The notes under the pieces: generated by a model
Told to the model about the DNA's origin: nothing
Seen by the model: only the letters and a program-made list of their open reading frames with translations
Database searches by the model: none
Shown here: positions 26,774-35,874 of the stretch, in pieces
Position numbering within the stretch: position 1 is the stretch's first letter
Layout: each line of letters opens with the position of its first letter
Position numbers and translations under genes: made by a program
Assembly (NCBI RefSeq): GCF_035294165.1
Contig: NZ_DATGLN010000075.1
Span: 1-64,000, forward strand
Reading direction: 5' to 3'
Source of the DNA: Chthonomonas sp035294165
GTDB taxonomy: Bacteria > Armatimonadota > Chthonomonadetes > Chthonomonadales > Chthonomonadaceae
DNA: 64,000 nt

Positions 26774-27952
26774 CTACCAATCGCCCACGCTGCCATCGGG
26801 GTAAAAGGTGCGCTGTAACACCTCTGGTTGGAAGGGGTGCTTTTGTACCTCCTTCTCGTTGATCTCGATGCCTAGCCCAGGGCGGTTTGAGGCACGGACG
26901 ACCTGCCCTTTTGGGTCTACCGTAAAGCCTTCGCTTACCACATCTTGGCGCCATGGCACATCCTTGTGCACCGACTCGCAGATGATGTAGGAAGGGGTTG
27001 CAAAGCCGAACTCTAGCGAGGCTGCGGTGCTCACCGGCCCCTGGGGGTTATGGGGGGCAAGCGCTACCCGATAGGCCTCTGCCATGCCGGCAATACGCCG
27101 CATCTCCGAAAAGCCCCCACAGTGGGTAATATCGCACTGAAGCACGCTACATGCACGCTTTTCCAGATATTCCCGCACAACATGTTGAGAGGTTAGGCGT
27201 TCCCCGGTTGCAATAGGGGTTTTCACGGCACGTTGAATAAGGGCAATATCATCCACCACTTCGGGCCAGCATGGCTCCTCGAACCAATAAAGCCCATAAG
27301 GTTCGAGGGCTTTGGCGAACAGAAGCCCCATACGTGGGGAGGGACGGGCATGGCAATCTACCATGATGTCAATATCTGGCCCTACGGCCTCACGCATGGC
27401 GCGAACACACGCCTCCGCGTAATGCAGAGGACGCAAGCCTTCTAAAGGCATGGTTTCAGGCACGGCCATCGCTTTAAAAGCCGTAAACCCCTCCTCTACC
27501 GCCTGTTGGGCCAAGTCGGCGAAGCGTTTGGCATCGGCCGGATGGGTTTCGTAGAAGTCCTCCATTTTGCCGCCACCAAGGTGACAGTAGAGGCGAATGT
27601 AGTTGCGTACAGGGCCGCCCCATAGTTTGTGGCAGGGAACGCCCAGCGATTTTCCGAGGATGTCCCATAAGGCGATATCTATGCCGGCGATGGCTGTGGC
27701 CCGCACGATTCCATTGCCGTGCCAGAAATGCTGGCGATACATCATCTGCCAAAGGTGCTCGATGCGTGTAGGGTCTTCACCGATAAGCAGGGAAGAGAGG
27801 TCTTCGATAGCGCCCACGACCGAGCGCGTATGCCATTCCAAAGTCGCTTCACCCCAGCCCCAGAGGCCTGGCTCGTCGGTAAGCACCTTTACGAAAATCC
27901 AGTTGCGCATTCGTGCATTGCAGACATGGGTTTCAATGGCCGTGATTTTCAT
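26774..27952 (-). CDS. Mandelate racemase/muconate lactonizing enzyme family sugar-acid dehydratase
   Basis: A 392-residue enolase-superfamily enzyme. Metal ligands are visible as the Asp in DIMVDCHARP, the Glu in YWFEEPCWPE and the Glu in PIATGERLTS; the general base His lies in VALAPHNPQGP, and the CDITHCGG segment resembles D-galactonate dehydratases. The N-terminal capping domain begins at MKITAIETHVCNARMRNW. It most likely dehydrates an aldonic acid such as galactonate or gluconate, by family; the exact substrate cannot be told. It sits just upstream of the GH95-like gene on the same strand, 270 bases apart. Confidence 0.88.
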   Translation of the reverse strand: MKITAIETHVCNARMRNWIFVKVLTDEPGLWGWGEATLEWHTRSVVGAIEDLSSLLIGEDPTRIEHLWQMMYRQHFWHGNGIVRATAIAGIDIALWDILGKSLGVPCHKLWGGPVRNYIRLYCHLGGGKMEDFYETHPADAKRFADLAQQAVEEGFTAFKAMAVPETMPLEGLRPLHYAEACVRAMREAVGPDIDIMVDCHARPSPRMGLLFAKALEPYGLYWFEEPCWPEVVDDIALIQRAVKTPIATGERLTSQHVVREYLEKRACSVLQCDITHCGGFSEMRRIAGMAEAYRVALAPHNPQGPVSTAASLEFGFATPSYIICESVHKDVPWRQDVVSEGFTVDPKGQVVRASNRPGLGIEINEKEVQKHPFQPEVLQRTFYPDGSVGDW

Positions 27953-28086
27953 AGATTGCGTTGTTGCTCCTTGTGAGGACGCTTGTTTTCACAAAGCGCC
28001 GCAAATAGGTTGAGGATACACTTCAGTTCTGCACCAGGCCGTTTTTTCCTGCTTCCCTTTGTATGAAAGCGAGTAGCCCTCTGATA

Positions 28087-28108
28087 AAAAGCCGTTTGAA
28101 CGGCTTTT
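28087..28108 (-). terminator. Terminator-like hairpin in the gap between divergent genes
   Basis: AAAAGCCGTT and its complement flank two bases; on the minus strand the stem ends in five T residues. There is no gene ending here: it lies in front of both divergent genes (26774-27952 minus and 28246 plus). It could be a leader attenuator for the dehydratase gene or simply insulate divergent promoters. Confidence 0.5.
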
Positions 28109-28245
28109 AGACAAAAAATTTCACGATAATTTTACGATAGCTTTGTAGAATGGAGCTGTTGGTCGTTGTGGCTGCGAGGGGAAGGTTTATATCCATCTAA
28201 GCCGGCAAAGGCTAATAAAAACTTTTTCACAAAGGAGAATCAACA

Positions 28246-31200
28246 ATGACGCTCCACAACCTAATGCGGCGGTTTCAAACCTGGCTCGCATCCCCTAAGT
28301 GGTTTTATGCCCTTATGGTAGTGTTGGGGCTGATAGGGAACCGGGCAGGCCAACCCAGTGCCTTCGGGATTCCACCAGAGGAGCCACCGGTGCTTCTGCA
28401 CAATTTCTCGTTCGCCCAAGGCTTTCAACCGTATAACGGCAGCCCTATTATTGGGCAGGATGGCATGCTGTATGGAGTTACGGAATTGGGTGGCTACGGG
28501 TATGGTGTTGTCTACCGGATGAGCCTCGATGGGTCTAACTTCCAGGTACTGCATGTTTTTGAGAGCAGGTTTTTGAACTTAGACGGCCTGAACAGCTTCA
28601 ATTACGATGGCGCTGATCCGCAGGCCGCCTTGGTGCAAGGCCCCGACGGCACGCTGTACGGAACGGCAATTGGGCTAGGCGTTTTCAATGAAGGCTCGAT
28701 CTTTAAACTCAACCCCGACGGCAGTGGATATCAGATCATCCATACCTTTGTCGGTTCCGATGGGGCTAATCCATGGGCAGCGCTCATTGTAGGCAGCGAC
28801 GGGAATCTTTATGGTACCGCGTCATCTGGAGGGGCCTACGGGCAAGGCGTTATTTTTCAGCTCTCAACCGACGGCTCGGTCTATAAAGATATTCACGATT
28901 TCAGCGGTTCTGATGGTTCCGGGCCGCGTGCGGCTCTGATTCAGGATAGCAACGGCAATCTGTGGGGCACCGCTGTGGCAGGGGGCGCCAACAACGATGG
29001 GGTTATTTTCAAGCTAACCCCCGATTCCAATGCGCCAACCGGCTTCGACTACATGGATGTCCACGACTTCAACTATCCTGATGGCGGAGCGCAACCTACG
29101 GCACCGATGGTTTTAGATGCCAACGGAGTGCTCTACGGAACAACGGTTATCGGTGGAGCGATAAACGGGCAGGGGTCGAACAACGGTACCGTCTTCGCCT
29201 ACGATACCAATTCGGCTACGTTCTCCATTCTTCATAGTTTCGGAAGCGTAGCGAATGATGGCATGTTGCCCTATGCGGCGTTGGTGCTTAACAACAGAAC
29301 CCTTTACGGCGTTACCTTTCAAGGGGGCATCAACAATACCGGCATCCTATTTAGCCTGTCCACCGACGGAAGTGCCTACCAGATAATCTATGATTTTTCG
29401 GGTGGGTATTACGGAGCCAATCCGGAGTGTGTGCTCGCTCTCGGCAGCAATAACCTTCTCTATGGAACCACCACTCATGGAGGCAGTGAAAATGAAGGCG
29501 AGATTTTTCAGATAAGCACTTCGGGAAGCGCTATGACTCTACATAGCTTCACTATTCCATCCGATGGTGCTTTGCCCTACAGCGGTGTAACGCAGGGAAG
29601 CGATGGTCTCCTCTACGGCACAACAGTCGCCGGTGCCGATACCTCGTCGGGCACCTCGTTTTCCGACAACTACTTTTCCGGCGTGCTCTATCGTGTGGCC
29701 ACCGATGGTTCACAGTTTCAGGTGCTGCACCATTTTTCTAGCACAAACCCCAAAGATGGATGGAACCCGCTTGCACCACCCATCCAGGGACTAGATGGGG
29801 CTTTTTACGGTGTCACGGAAATTGGAGGACAAAATGGTTTCGGAGCCATCTATCGCTGGAGCCCATCTTCTGGATTCTCGCTGGTTCACAGTTTTAACTA
29901 CAGTGATGGCGCCTACCCCGTTTATGTAAAGCTGGTACAAAGCGCCATGGGTGTCCTCTATGGCACCTGTTCCGGTGGCGGCACAAACGGAGGAGGCGTT
30001 GTGTTCGCCGTTCAGCCCGACGGTACCAACTATATGGTGCTGCACAACTTCGGCAGCAGCGGCGATGGGAAAACCCCTTACGCCGGGGTTCTTTTAGGCC
30101 AAAATGGAGACCTCTATGGGACGACCCTTTACGGTGGAACCAACGATACCGGCACTGTATACCGTCTCAACCCAACAAACCCTGCCGACTATACCGTGTT
30201 ACATGCCTTCGGCTCGGTCGGTATTCTCTACTCTGCCAATGCGGATGGGGCTTTATGCTATGGGGGACTAACCCAAGATGCAGCAGGCAATCTTTACGGG
30301 TTCACCCGCAATGGCGGATCGGGGAGTTCTGGGGTGCTCTATAAGATTGATAATTCCGGTAATTTCAGTGTGCTTTACAATTTCTCTACACCAGTTGGTG
30401 TGCTCCTCCAAGATTCCACGCCACTGCTGGCCAAAAACGGGATGATTTACGGGATAAGCATTCTACCGGATTCCAATCTATTCCAGCCAACGAGCCAAAC
30501 TACGGCGAGTCTCTTTCAGATTGATACCTCCGGAAATAACTACCAAGTCCTCCACTACTTCTCTGCCCTGAATCCAGACGGCACCAGCGCGGATGGACTG
30601 GCTGTTGCAGCTACGCAACTTATTCAACTTGCAGACGGCGACATCTACGGGGTGGTGGGTGAAGGGGGGCTGTTAGGAGGTGGGGCTGTGATACGAATCG
30701 GCCCTGCGGTGAACTCGCTCTCTCCAAACTATAGTGCGGCGGGAGGCAGCTCCGCCCTCAGCCTCACCGTGGTTGGCTCCGGCTTTGTTAATAGAGCCAA
30801 AGTGCTCTGGAACGGGCAGCCCCTCTCTACACAGTGGATAGATGCCAACCATCTGCAGGCCACGGTGCCGGCATCCGCTCTAGCGACTTCAGGAAGCGCT
30901 CAGGTACAGGTCTACGATCCGGTGCTGCAGGTCACCACCAAACCGCTTATTTTCTTAATAGGCCAGGTGTCCCTAACCATAAAGGTTACCTCTATCGCGC
31001 GCGACAATAGCGGCGTGCATGTCAACCTGCAGATAGGCGATAACGGCGGGGCCGATGCAAACAGCGTGTCTGTAAATTCGGCTACCCTACACGGGGTAGG
31101 TGCTTCCGACGTGCCCTATAATGTGGGCACCCTCTCTGTCGGCAGTAGCAGCTCCTTAACTCTTCAGTTTCCTTCTACGGTGCCTACAGGGGGAACGCTG

Positions 31201-31266
31201 CTCTACGTTAGAGGCAGTTATAAGGGAGGCACCTTCGGCGGAACTTTCCGCGTGAACGTCCCTTAA
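28246..31266 (+). CDS. Exported GloVer-repeat protein with IPT/TIG domain
   Basis: A 1006-residue protein with an N-terminal signal/membrane segment. Residues about 45-820 are made of some 15 to 18 tandem repeats of the GloVer type, each around 40-55 residues with the recurrent pattern LYGTTxxGGxxxxG, VFxLxxDG, and VLHxFxxxDGxxP, which should fold as a beta-propeller-like array. An IPT/TIG immunoglobulin-like domain follows (SLSPNYSAAGGSSALSLTVVGSGFVNRAKVLWNG), then a second beta-rich C-terminal domain. Such proteins are exported and of unknown function. It is monocistronic, with a strong terminator after the stop. Confidence 0.85.
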   Translation: MTLHNLMRRFQTWLASPKWFYALMVVLGLIGNRAGQPSAFGIPPEEPPVLLHNFSFAQGFQPYNGSPIIGQDGMLYGVTELGGYGYGVVYRMSLDGSNFQVLHVFESRFLNLDGLNSFNYDGADPQAALVQGPDGTLYGTAIGLGVFNEGSIFKLNPDGSGYQIIHTFVGSDGANPWAALIVGSDGNLYGTASSGGAYGQGVIFQLSTDGSVYKDIHDFSGSDGSGPRAALIQDSNGNLWGTAVAGGANNDGVIFKLTPDSNAPTGFDYMDVHDFNYPDGGAQPTAPMVLDANGVLYGTTVIGGAINGQGSNNGTVFAYDTNSATFSILHSFGSVANDGMLPYAALVLNNRTLYGVTFQGGINNTGILFSLSTDGSAYQIIYDFSGGYYGANPECVLALGSNNLLYGTTTHGGSENEGEIFQISTSGSAMTLHSFTIPSDGALPYSGVTQGSDGLLYGTTVAGADTSSGTSFSDNYFSGVLYRVATDGSQFQVLHHFSSTNPKDGWNPLAPPIQGLDGAFYGVTEIGGQNGFGAIYRWSPSSGFSLVHSFNYSDGAYPVYVKLVQSAMGVLYGTCSGGGTNGGGVVFAVQPDGTNYMVLHNFGSSGDGKTPYAGVLLGQNGDLYGTTLYGGTNDTGTVYRLNPTNPADYTVLHAFGSVGILYSANADGALCYGGLTQDAAGNLYGFTRNGGSGSSGVLYKIDNSGNFSVLYNFSTPVGVLLQDSTPLLAKNGMIYGISILPDSNLFQPTSQTTASLFQIDTSGNNYQVLHYFSALNPDGTSADGLAVAATQLIQLADGDIYGVVGEGGLLGGGAVIRIGPAVNSLSPNYSAAGGSSALSLTVVGSGFVNRAKVLWNGQPLSTQWIDANHLQATVPASALATSGSAQVQVYDPVLQVTTKPLIFLIGQVSLTIKVTSIARDNSGVHVNLQIGDNGGADANSVSVNSATLHGVGASDVPYNVGTLSVGSSSSLTLQFPSTVPTGGTLLYVRGSYKGGTFGGTFRVNVP

Positions 31267-31294
31267 ATCTGCAGTTTTAGGTGCGCTAGGTTTT

Positions 31295-31330
31295 ATGCCT
31301 GCCGAAGTGCAAACTTCGGCAGGCATTTTT
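31295..31330 (+). terminator. Strong rho-independent terminator after the GloVer gene
   Basis: A perfect 14-base stem (ATGCCTGCCGAAGT with its complement, loop GCAA) at 31295-31326 runs into a T5 tract ending at 31330. Confidence 0.93.
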
Positions 31331-31466
31331 AAGGGAAGCTTTCCGTAAGTGCGCTTTTGAAGGGTATACTCTATCTATCGCTTTAACTACTTTCGCAAAA
31401 TCGCCTATCGGGCTTATATAGCCCTATGCGAAATCGAAACATATCCAAAGAAGACAGCATAGGACG

Positions 31467-33287
31467 ATGAGCAGCCATCCCATGTGTAATGAAAACGAGG
31501 AGATCGTTAACCTCCGTGCAGAGGTTGAGCAGCTCCGTAAAGAGCTTGCAGAGGCGCGAGAACAGCTTGCAGCGGAGCGTCAACGTAGAACAGAGCTAGA
31601 GCAAGCCAAAGGGGCAGCTCCTGCACCCACCGAGATCGCCGAAACTCCGGTGGTTATCACCGAGTATGAGGCCACCCTGCGGCGGGTGGTGCAGCGCACG
31701 GCCATGATCGTGCAGGCCGAAAAGTGCGTGATTATGGTGCGAGATGAAGAGACGGGCGACCTTGTGGCCTGCAAACCCGCCTGGGGTATGAGCGATGAAG
31801 AGGTAAGGCGGTTCCGAGTGCCACCCGATGTGGGCTACTCCGGTGAAGTTTATAAAACAGGAAAGCCGGCCTTCCTGGAGGATGCATCGGCGTCTCCGAG
31901 GGCACGCCTCGAACAGCTTCATACCTACGGCATTCGCAACGCCCTCTCGGTCCCTCTCATCCTTGAAAAGCGCGATGAGAACAATCAGATCGTAGACCGT
32001 GTTACCGTGGGCGTGTTGCACTGTTTCAACAAGCGATTCGAGGAGCGCTTTAACGAGGAAGATCTGCGCCTTCTCGAACGATTGGCGCGTAACACGGCGG
32101 CCGTTATCGCCAATATCCAAAGCTATATGCGGGTGGTGGAAGAGAAGCAGAAGCTTGCTCATACCATTGAAAGCCTTTCTGCCGGCATCCTGTTGATCGG
32201 CCCGGATGGCCGCATTGCTCAGATGAACGCGCAGGCGCGCGCCATTTTCCATATTCCCTCCCATCTTGATCCCATCGGCAAGCCTTATCAAGAGGTTATT
32301 CAACACGAGCAGGCCATCGCCATCATACAGCGTAAGATGATGGAACTGCTTAATCCGCCGCTGCCAGAATCCGATTCGGCCAACGTGGAAGAGCGTGCTC
32401 AGCAGAACGAGATCACCATCACCGATGAAGATGAAGATCAGTATATCTATCAGGTGCACGCCGCTTTGGTGCGCGAGAGCGCCGATAAGCTGATCGGAAC
32501 CGTCTTTATCTTTAACGACATCACGGACATCCGCAATATCGAGCGCATGAAAACCGAATTTGTCTCCATTGTGTCGCATGAACTGCGCACCCCTCTAACG
32601 CCCATGAAAGGCTTCATCCAGCTGCTGATTGATGGCCTTGAAGAAGGGTGGCTCACCAAGGAGGAGCAGAGAGAGTACTACCAGATCATTCAGGAGAACG
32701 TGGATAGGCTTAGCCGCATGATCAACGATCTGCTCAACGTGTCTCGCATTGAAAAGATGGGGGCTGCCGGCATCGAAATGAATTGGGAGATCACCGACCT
32801 TCGCAAGGCTGCAGAGGCTGTCGTCAACACACAAAAAGGGCGTACAGACAAGCATACACTCGTTATTGACTTTGAACCGGAACACATCGAGGTTGAAACC
32901 GACCCCGATAAAATTCAGAACATTCTCCAAAACTTCGTCTCCAATGCCATCAAGTATTCCGAGGGGGGAGAGGTTCGCATTATTGCGCGACAAGAGCCGC
33001 CAAGTGAGGAGTTTCCTCAAGGGTCTGTGCTGATCGGCGTGAAAGACCAAGGTATTGGACTTTCGGAAAAGGAGATCAAACGAATCGGGGAGAAGTTCTT
33101 CCGCTCTGAAAACAAGAAGGCACGGGCGGTGGGTGGCACAGGCATCGGGCTGTTCTTGGTGAAGAATCTTATCGCCCGTCATGGCGGCTATATGTGGGTT
33201 GAAAGCGAGCTTGGTAAGGGAAGCACATTCTGGTTCCGCATTCCGTTGCGGCAGCCCAAACAGAGTGAGGTGGCCAAAGCCAGCTAG
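31467..33287 (+). CDS. Soluble sensor histidine kinase (coiled coil, GAF, PAS, HisKA, HATPase)
   Basis: A 606-residue cytosolic kinase. Residues about 8-50 are a Glu/Lys/Arg-rich coiled coil; 70-215 are a GAF domain; 225-350 a PAS domain (HTIESLSAGILLIGPDGRIAQMN); 360-430 the HisKA dimer with the phospho-acceptor His371 in VSHELRTPLTPMKG; 475-600 the ATPase with NAIKYSEGG, KDQGIGLSEKEI and GGTGIGLFLVKNL. There is no membrane segment. It probably senses a cytosolic small molecule or redox signal. No response regulator is directly adjacent; the nearest is at 35187, separated by dut and a TPR gene in the same direction, so cross-talk is possible. Confidence 0.92.
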   Translation: MSSHPMCNENEEIVNLRAEVEQLRKELAEAREQLAAERQRRTELEQAKGAAPAPTEIAETPVVITEYEATLRRVVQRTAMIVQAEKCVIMVRDEETGDLVACKPAWGMSDEEVRRFRVPPDVGYSGEVYKTGKPAFLEDASASPRARLEQLHTYGIRNALSVPLILEKRDENNQIVDRVTVGVLHCFNKRFEERFNEEDLRLLERLARNTAAVIANIQSYMRVVEEKQKLAHTIESLSAGILLIGPDGRIAQMNAQARAIFHIPSHLDPIGKPYQEVIQHEQAIAIIQRKMMELLNPPLPESDSANVEERAQQNEITITDEDEDQYIYQVHAALVRESADKLIGTVFIFNDITDIRNIERMKTEFVSIVSHELRTPLTPMKGFIQLLIDGLEEGWLTKEEQREYYQIIQENVDRLSRMINDLLNVSRIEKMGAAGIEMNWEITDLRKAAEAVVNTQKGRTDKHTLVIDFEPEHIEVETDPDKIQNILQNFVSNAIKYSEGGEVRIIARQEPPSEEFPQGSVLIGVKDQGIGLSEKEIKRIGEKFFRSENKKARAVGGTGIGLFLVKNLIARHGGYMWVESELGKGSTFWFRIPLRQPKQSEVAKAS

Positions 33288-33339
33288 TCGCGATCACGCT
33301 ATGGCTCAATCTGCGTAGAGGATATAGGAGAAATAATCG

Positions 33340-33825
33340 GTGCAGCCTGTGATCGTACGTGTACAACGTGAGCCAGAGGCAGAGGGGCTGCCCCTGCCTG
33401 AATACGCCACGGCCGGTGCGGTTGGCCTCGATCTGTATGCGGCTCTTCCGGAAAATGAGGAGGTCATCATCCGGCCAGGCGAAAGAAAGCTGATCTCCAC
33501 CGGGCTGCGAATAGCCATTCCCCCAGGGTTTGAAGGGCAGGTGCGCGCGCGTAGCGGCTTGGCACTGAACTACGGCATCGGGTTGGTAAATGCGCCGGGA
33601 ACGATAGATGCGGATTTTCGCGGCGTCTTAAAAGTGTTGCTGATCAATTGGGGTGATGTGCCCTTCACGGTGCGGCGCGGTGAGCGTATTGCGCAGTTGG
33701 TGATCTCCCCTGTAGTCAAGGTGGTTTTGGAAGAAGCATCGGCATTGGATGGAACAGAGCGCGGCGACGGAGGGTTTGGAAGCACGGGCATTCGTTGTCG
33801 CCCAAGTATGGTAAATACGACATAG
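33340..33825 (+). CDS. dut: dUTP diphosphatase
   Basis: A 161-residue trimeric dUTPase that cleaves dUTP to dUMP, protecting DNA from uracil and feeding dTMP synthesis. The five motifs are visible: AGAVGLDLYA, RARSGLALNYGI, NAPGTIDADFRGVLKVLLIN, RRGERIAQLVISP and the C-terminal arm RGDGGFGSTG. The start is GTG at 33340 behind AGGAGA. It is somewhat longer than the usual 145-150 residues, mostly at the C-terminus. It probably shares a message with the downstream TPR gene. Confidence 0.96.
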   Translation: MQPVIVRVQREPEAEGLPLPEYATAGAVGLDLYAALPENEEVIIRPGERKLISTGLRIAIPPGFEGQVRARSGLALNYGIGLVNAPGTIDADFRGVLKVLLINWGDVPFTVRRGERIAQLVISPVVKVVLEEASALDGTERGDGGFGSTGIRCRPSMVNTT

Positions 33826-33860
33826 TGGGGAGTTTGCAGGGTGCATGAAGGAGCGAACGG

Positions 33861-35171
33861 ATGGATATACCGGATGAAAGAAAGACCGAGACCCCATTAG
33901 AGAGTGACCCAAACATTCCGACAAAACAGGAGGCATCGAATACCGCTAAGGGAGGGGCTTTGGCGAGTATTGTGGAGGACCCCTCTATTCCTCCGGGTGA
34001 GGCGGGTATACGCACCCTTTTAGTAAGGGCTAATCTTCATCGTCTGCGCAAACAGTATGCCGAAGCGGTGGAGTGCTGCATCGCTGCCATTCGTCGCCGA
34101 CCCGATTGTCAGGCCGCTCACTCTATGCTAGGCGATATCTATCGGGATCAGGAGAACTGGGCAGAGGCGGTACGGTGGTATCGTATGGCCGTGGAGATTC
34201 GCCCCAGCGCTGTAGATGAAGCGCGCCTCCAACGCGCCGAACAAGAGTTACTTCGTCACCAACGGGCGCTTCCAAACGCCATTCCCTCCGACCCAGAGTT
34301 GCAGGCCGGCACCATGCCGTTGATGGGGTTGCCGCCGCAGCGCTGGCTGCTGGGGCTTTGGCTGGTGTCGTTAGGGTTTCTCGCCGGCGTGCTCCTAATG
34401 CTCATCGCAATGCGGACACGCTCCTCTCTTCCTACGCCGCCGTCCTCTTACGGAACCCCGAAGACCGGCGGCGGGTTCGGCAGTGGAGTCGCGTCGCTGC
34501 CACCCACCTACACCACAAGCCCCTATGTCCCCGTTTCATCATCCTCCCCAATGCAAAGCGCCCCGGTTCCTCAGGTGCCTCCAGCAAATCGCAGCGGCAT
34601 ATCGGCACCCAAAAACGATCAAGCAACTGCAACCCCCGCTGTGCCCCCACAGCCTCATCTGCCCTCGGCACCGCTAAAAGGAACCACCCCGTTGCCGGTA
34701 CAGCCTACCCAACTCGCGCGTGTGCCGGATGAGCCTCAAACCTCCCCCCCACAAACGTCCACGGCCGTGCCGGACAAACTCGGCCTTACCAACGGCTTTC
34801 AACTTACTGGCGAAAACAACTTGGGGAGAGGGGAAGTCGCTCTCTTTCTGTTGGCGCCGGCCGGCTATGCTGCCGATACAAGCCCATCGGCCCAGGCCAC
34901 CGTTATACGCAATATCTATCGTGCCGCGCGCTACGTGTTTGCAAACTCCTACTATGCTTATGCCACCGTGTTTGTGCAGGTTCCATCGCCGCAAGGAGGC
35001 GACCCTTTGGCGATAGCACAGGCCGGCCTGCTTCGCAACGATGCGATGGGCCTGAACCCAGATACCGCCTCCCTGCAAGACCTCACGGCGCGGCTGCAGA
35101 ATTTTCAGTCCTTTGTCAACGGTTCTCTACCGTCTAACCTATCCTCAAACACAAGCTCTGGTGGAACCTAA
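33861..35171 (+). CDS. TPR protein with one membrane segment
   Basis: A 436-residue protein. Residues about 50-125 contain two to three TPR-like helix pairs (LLVRANLHRLRKQYAEAVECC, AAHSMLGDIYRDQENWAEAVRWYRMAVEIRP). A single membrane segment follows (LLGLWLVSLGFLAGVLLMLIAM, near residues 163-188), then a long Pro/Ser/Thr-rich linker and a C-terminal domain (about 310-430) of unknown family. By topology the TPRs are cytoplasmic and the C-terminus outside. It lies 35 bases after dut and 15 bases before the response regulator, so it is probably in one operon with the PhoB/PhoR-like pair; the function is not recognised. Confidence 0.75.
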   Translation: MDIPDERKTETPLESDPNIPTKQEASNTAKGGALASIVEDPSIPPGEAGIRTLLVRANLHRLRKQYAEAVECCIAAIRRRPDCQAAHSMLGDIYRDQENWAEAVRWYRMAVEIRPSAVDEARLQRAEQELLRHQRALPNAIPSDPELQAGTMPLMGLPPQRWLLGLWLVSLGFLAGVLLMLIAMRTRSSLPTPPSSYGTPKTGGGFGSGVASLPPTYTTSPYVPVSSSSPMQSAPVPQVPPANRSGISAPKNDQATATPAVPPQPHLPSAPLKGTTPLPVQPTQLARVPDEPQTSPPQTSTAVPDKLGLTNGFQLTGENNLGRGEVALFLLAPAGYAADTSPSAQATVIRNIYRAARYVFANSYYAYATVFVQVPSPQGGDPLAIAQAGLLRNDAMGLNPDTASLQDLTARLQNFQSFVNGSLPSNLSSNTSSGGT

Positions 35172-35186
35172 TGGGGAGAAGAAAAG

Positions 35187-35873
35187 ATGTCTGAAGCCGC
35201 TCGCATTCTTGTGGTGGACGATGAACAGCCGATTGCGGAAGCCATAGCCTATAACCTCAAAAAAGAGGGGTTTTTTGTGCAGACGGCTGCCGATGCCGAA
35301 ACCTGCCTCGAACTCGTTCGCACCACGCCCCCCTCTTTGGTCATTCTCGATATTATGCTGCCCTCCATCAGCGGTTTTGATGTATGTCGCCTTCTACGTC
35401 GCCAAGGCGACATCCCCATCATCATGCTAACGGCTCGCACCGCCGAGCACGACCGTGTGAAAGGGCTTGAACTCGGCGCGGATGACTATGTTACCAAACC
35501 GTTTAACATGCGTGAGCTTATTGCGCGCGTGCGAAGCGTGTTGCGTCGTACCTCGCCCTCACATACCAAAGACGAGACGATTAAAGTGGGCAATCTCTTT
35601 ATTGATGTTGGCCGACATGAGGCGCGGTTGGGTGAGAGGCCGCTGAACCTCGCCCCCAAAGAGTTTGACCTACTGCGCTTTCTTGCTACCCATCCCGGCC
35701 GTGTATTCACGCGCCAAACGCTTCTCGATCGCGTTTGGGGAACGGAGGCTTTTGTGGATGAACGCACGGTGGATGTGCACATCCGCTGGCTACGGGAAAA
35801 AATAGAAGAAGACCCCTCCAATCCACGACGCCTTATTACGGTAAGGGGTGTGGGCTATAAGTTTTCCGAATAG
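35187..35873 (+). CDS. OmpR/PhoB-family response regulator
   Basis: A 228-residue two-domain regulator. The receiver domain has the acidic pair in VVDDEQP, the phospho-acceptor Asp55 in LVILDIMLPS, the switch Thr in IIMLTAR and the Lys in DYVTKPFNMREL. The C-terminal winged helix is of the OmpR/PhoB type (LAPKEFDLLRFLATHPGRVFTRQTLLDRVWG, VDVHIRWLREKIE). The following histidine kinase begins two bases after its stop, so the two form a cognate pair. The overall likeness is to PhoP/PhoB of Firmicutes-type phosphate or envelope systems, which is only suggestive. Confidence 0.93.
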   Translation: MSEAARILVVDDEQPIAEAIAYNLKKEGFFVQTAADAETCLELVRTTPPSLVILDIMLPSISGFDVCRLLRRQGDIPIIMLTARTAEHDRVKGLELGADDYVTKPFNMRELIARVRSVLRRTSPSHTKDETIKVGNLFIDVGRHEARLGERPLNLAPKEFDLLRFLATHPGRVFTRQTLLDRVWGTEAFVDERTVDVHIRWLREKIEEDPSNPRRLITVRGVGYKFSE

Positions 35874-35874
35874 C

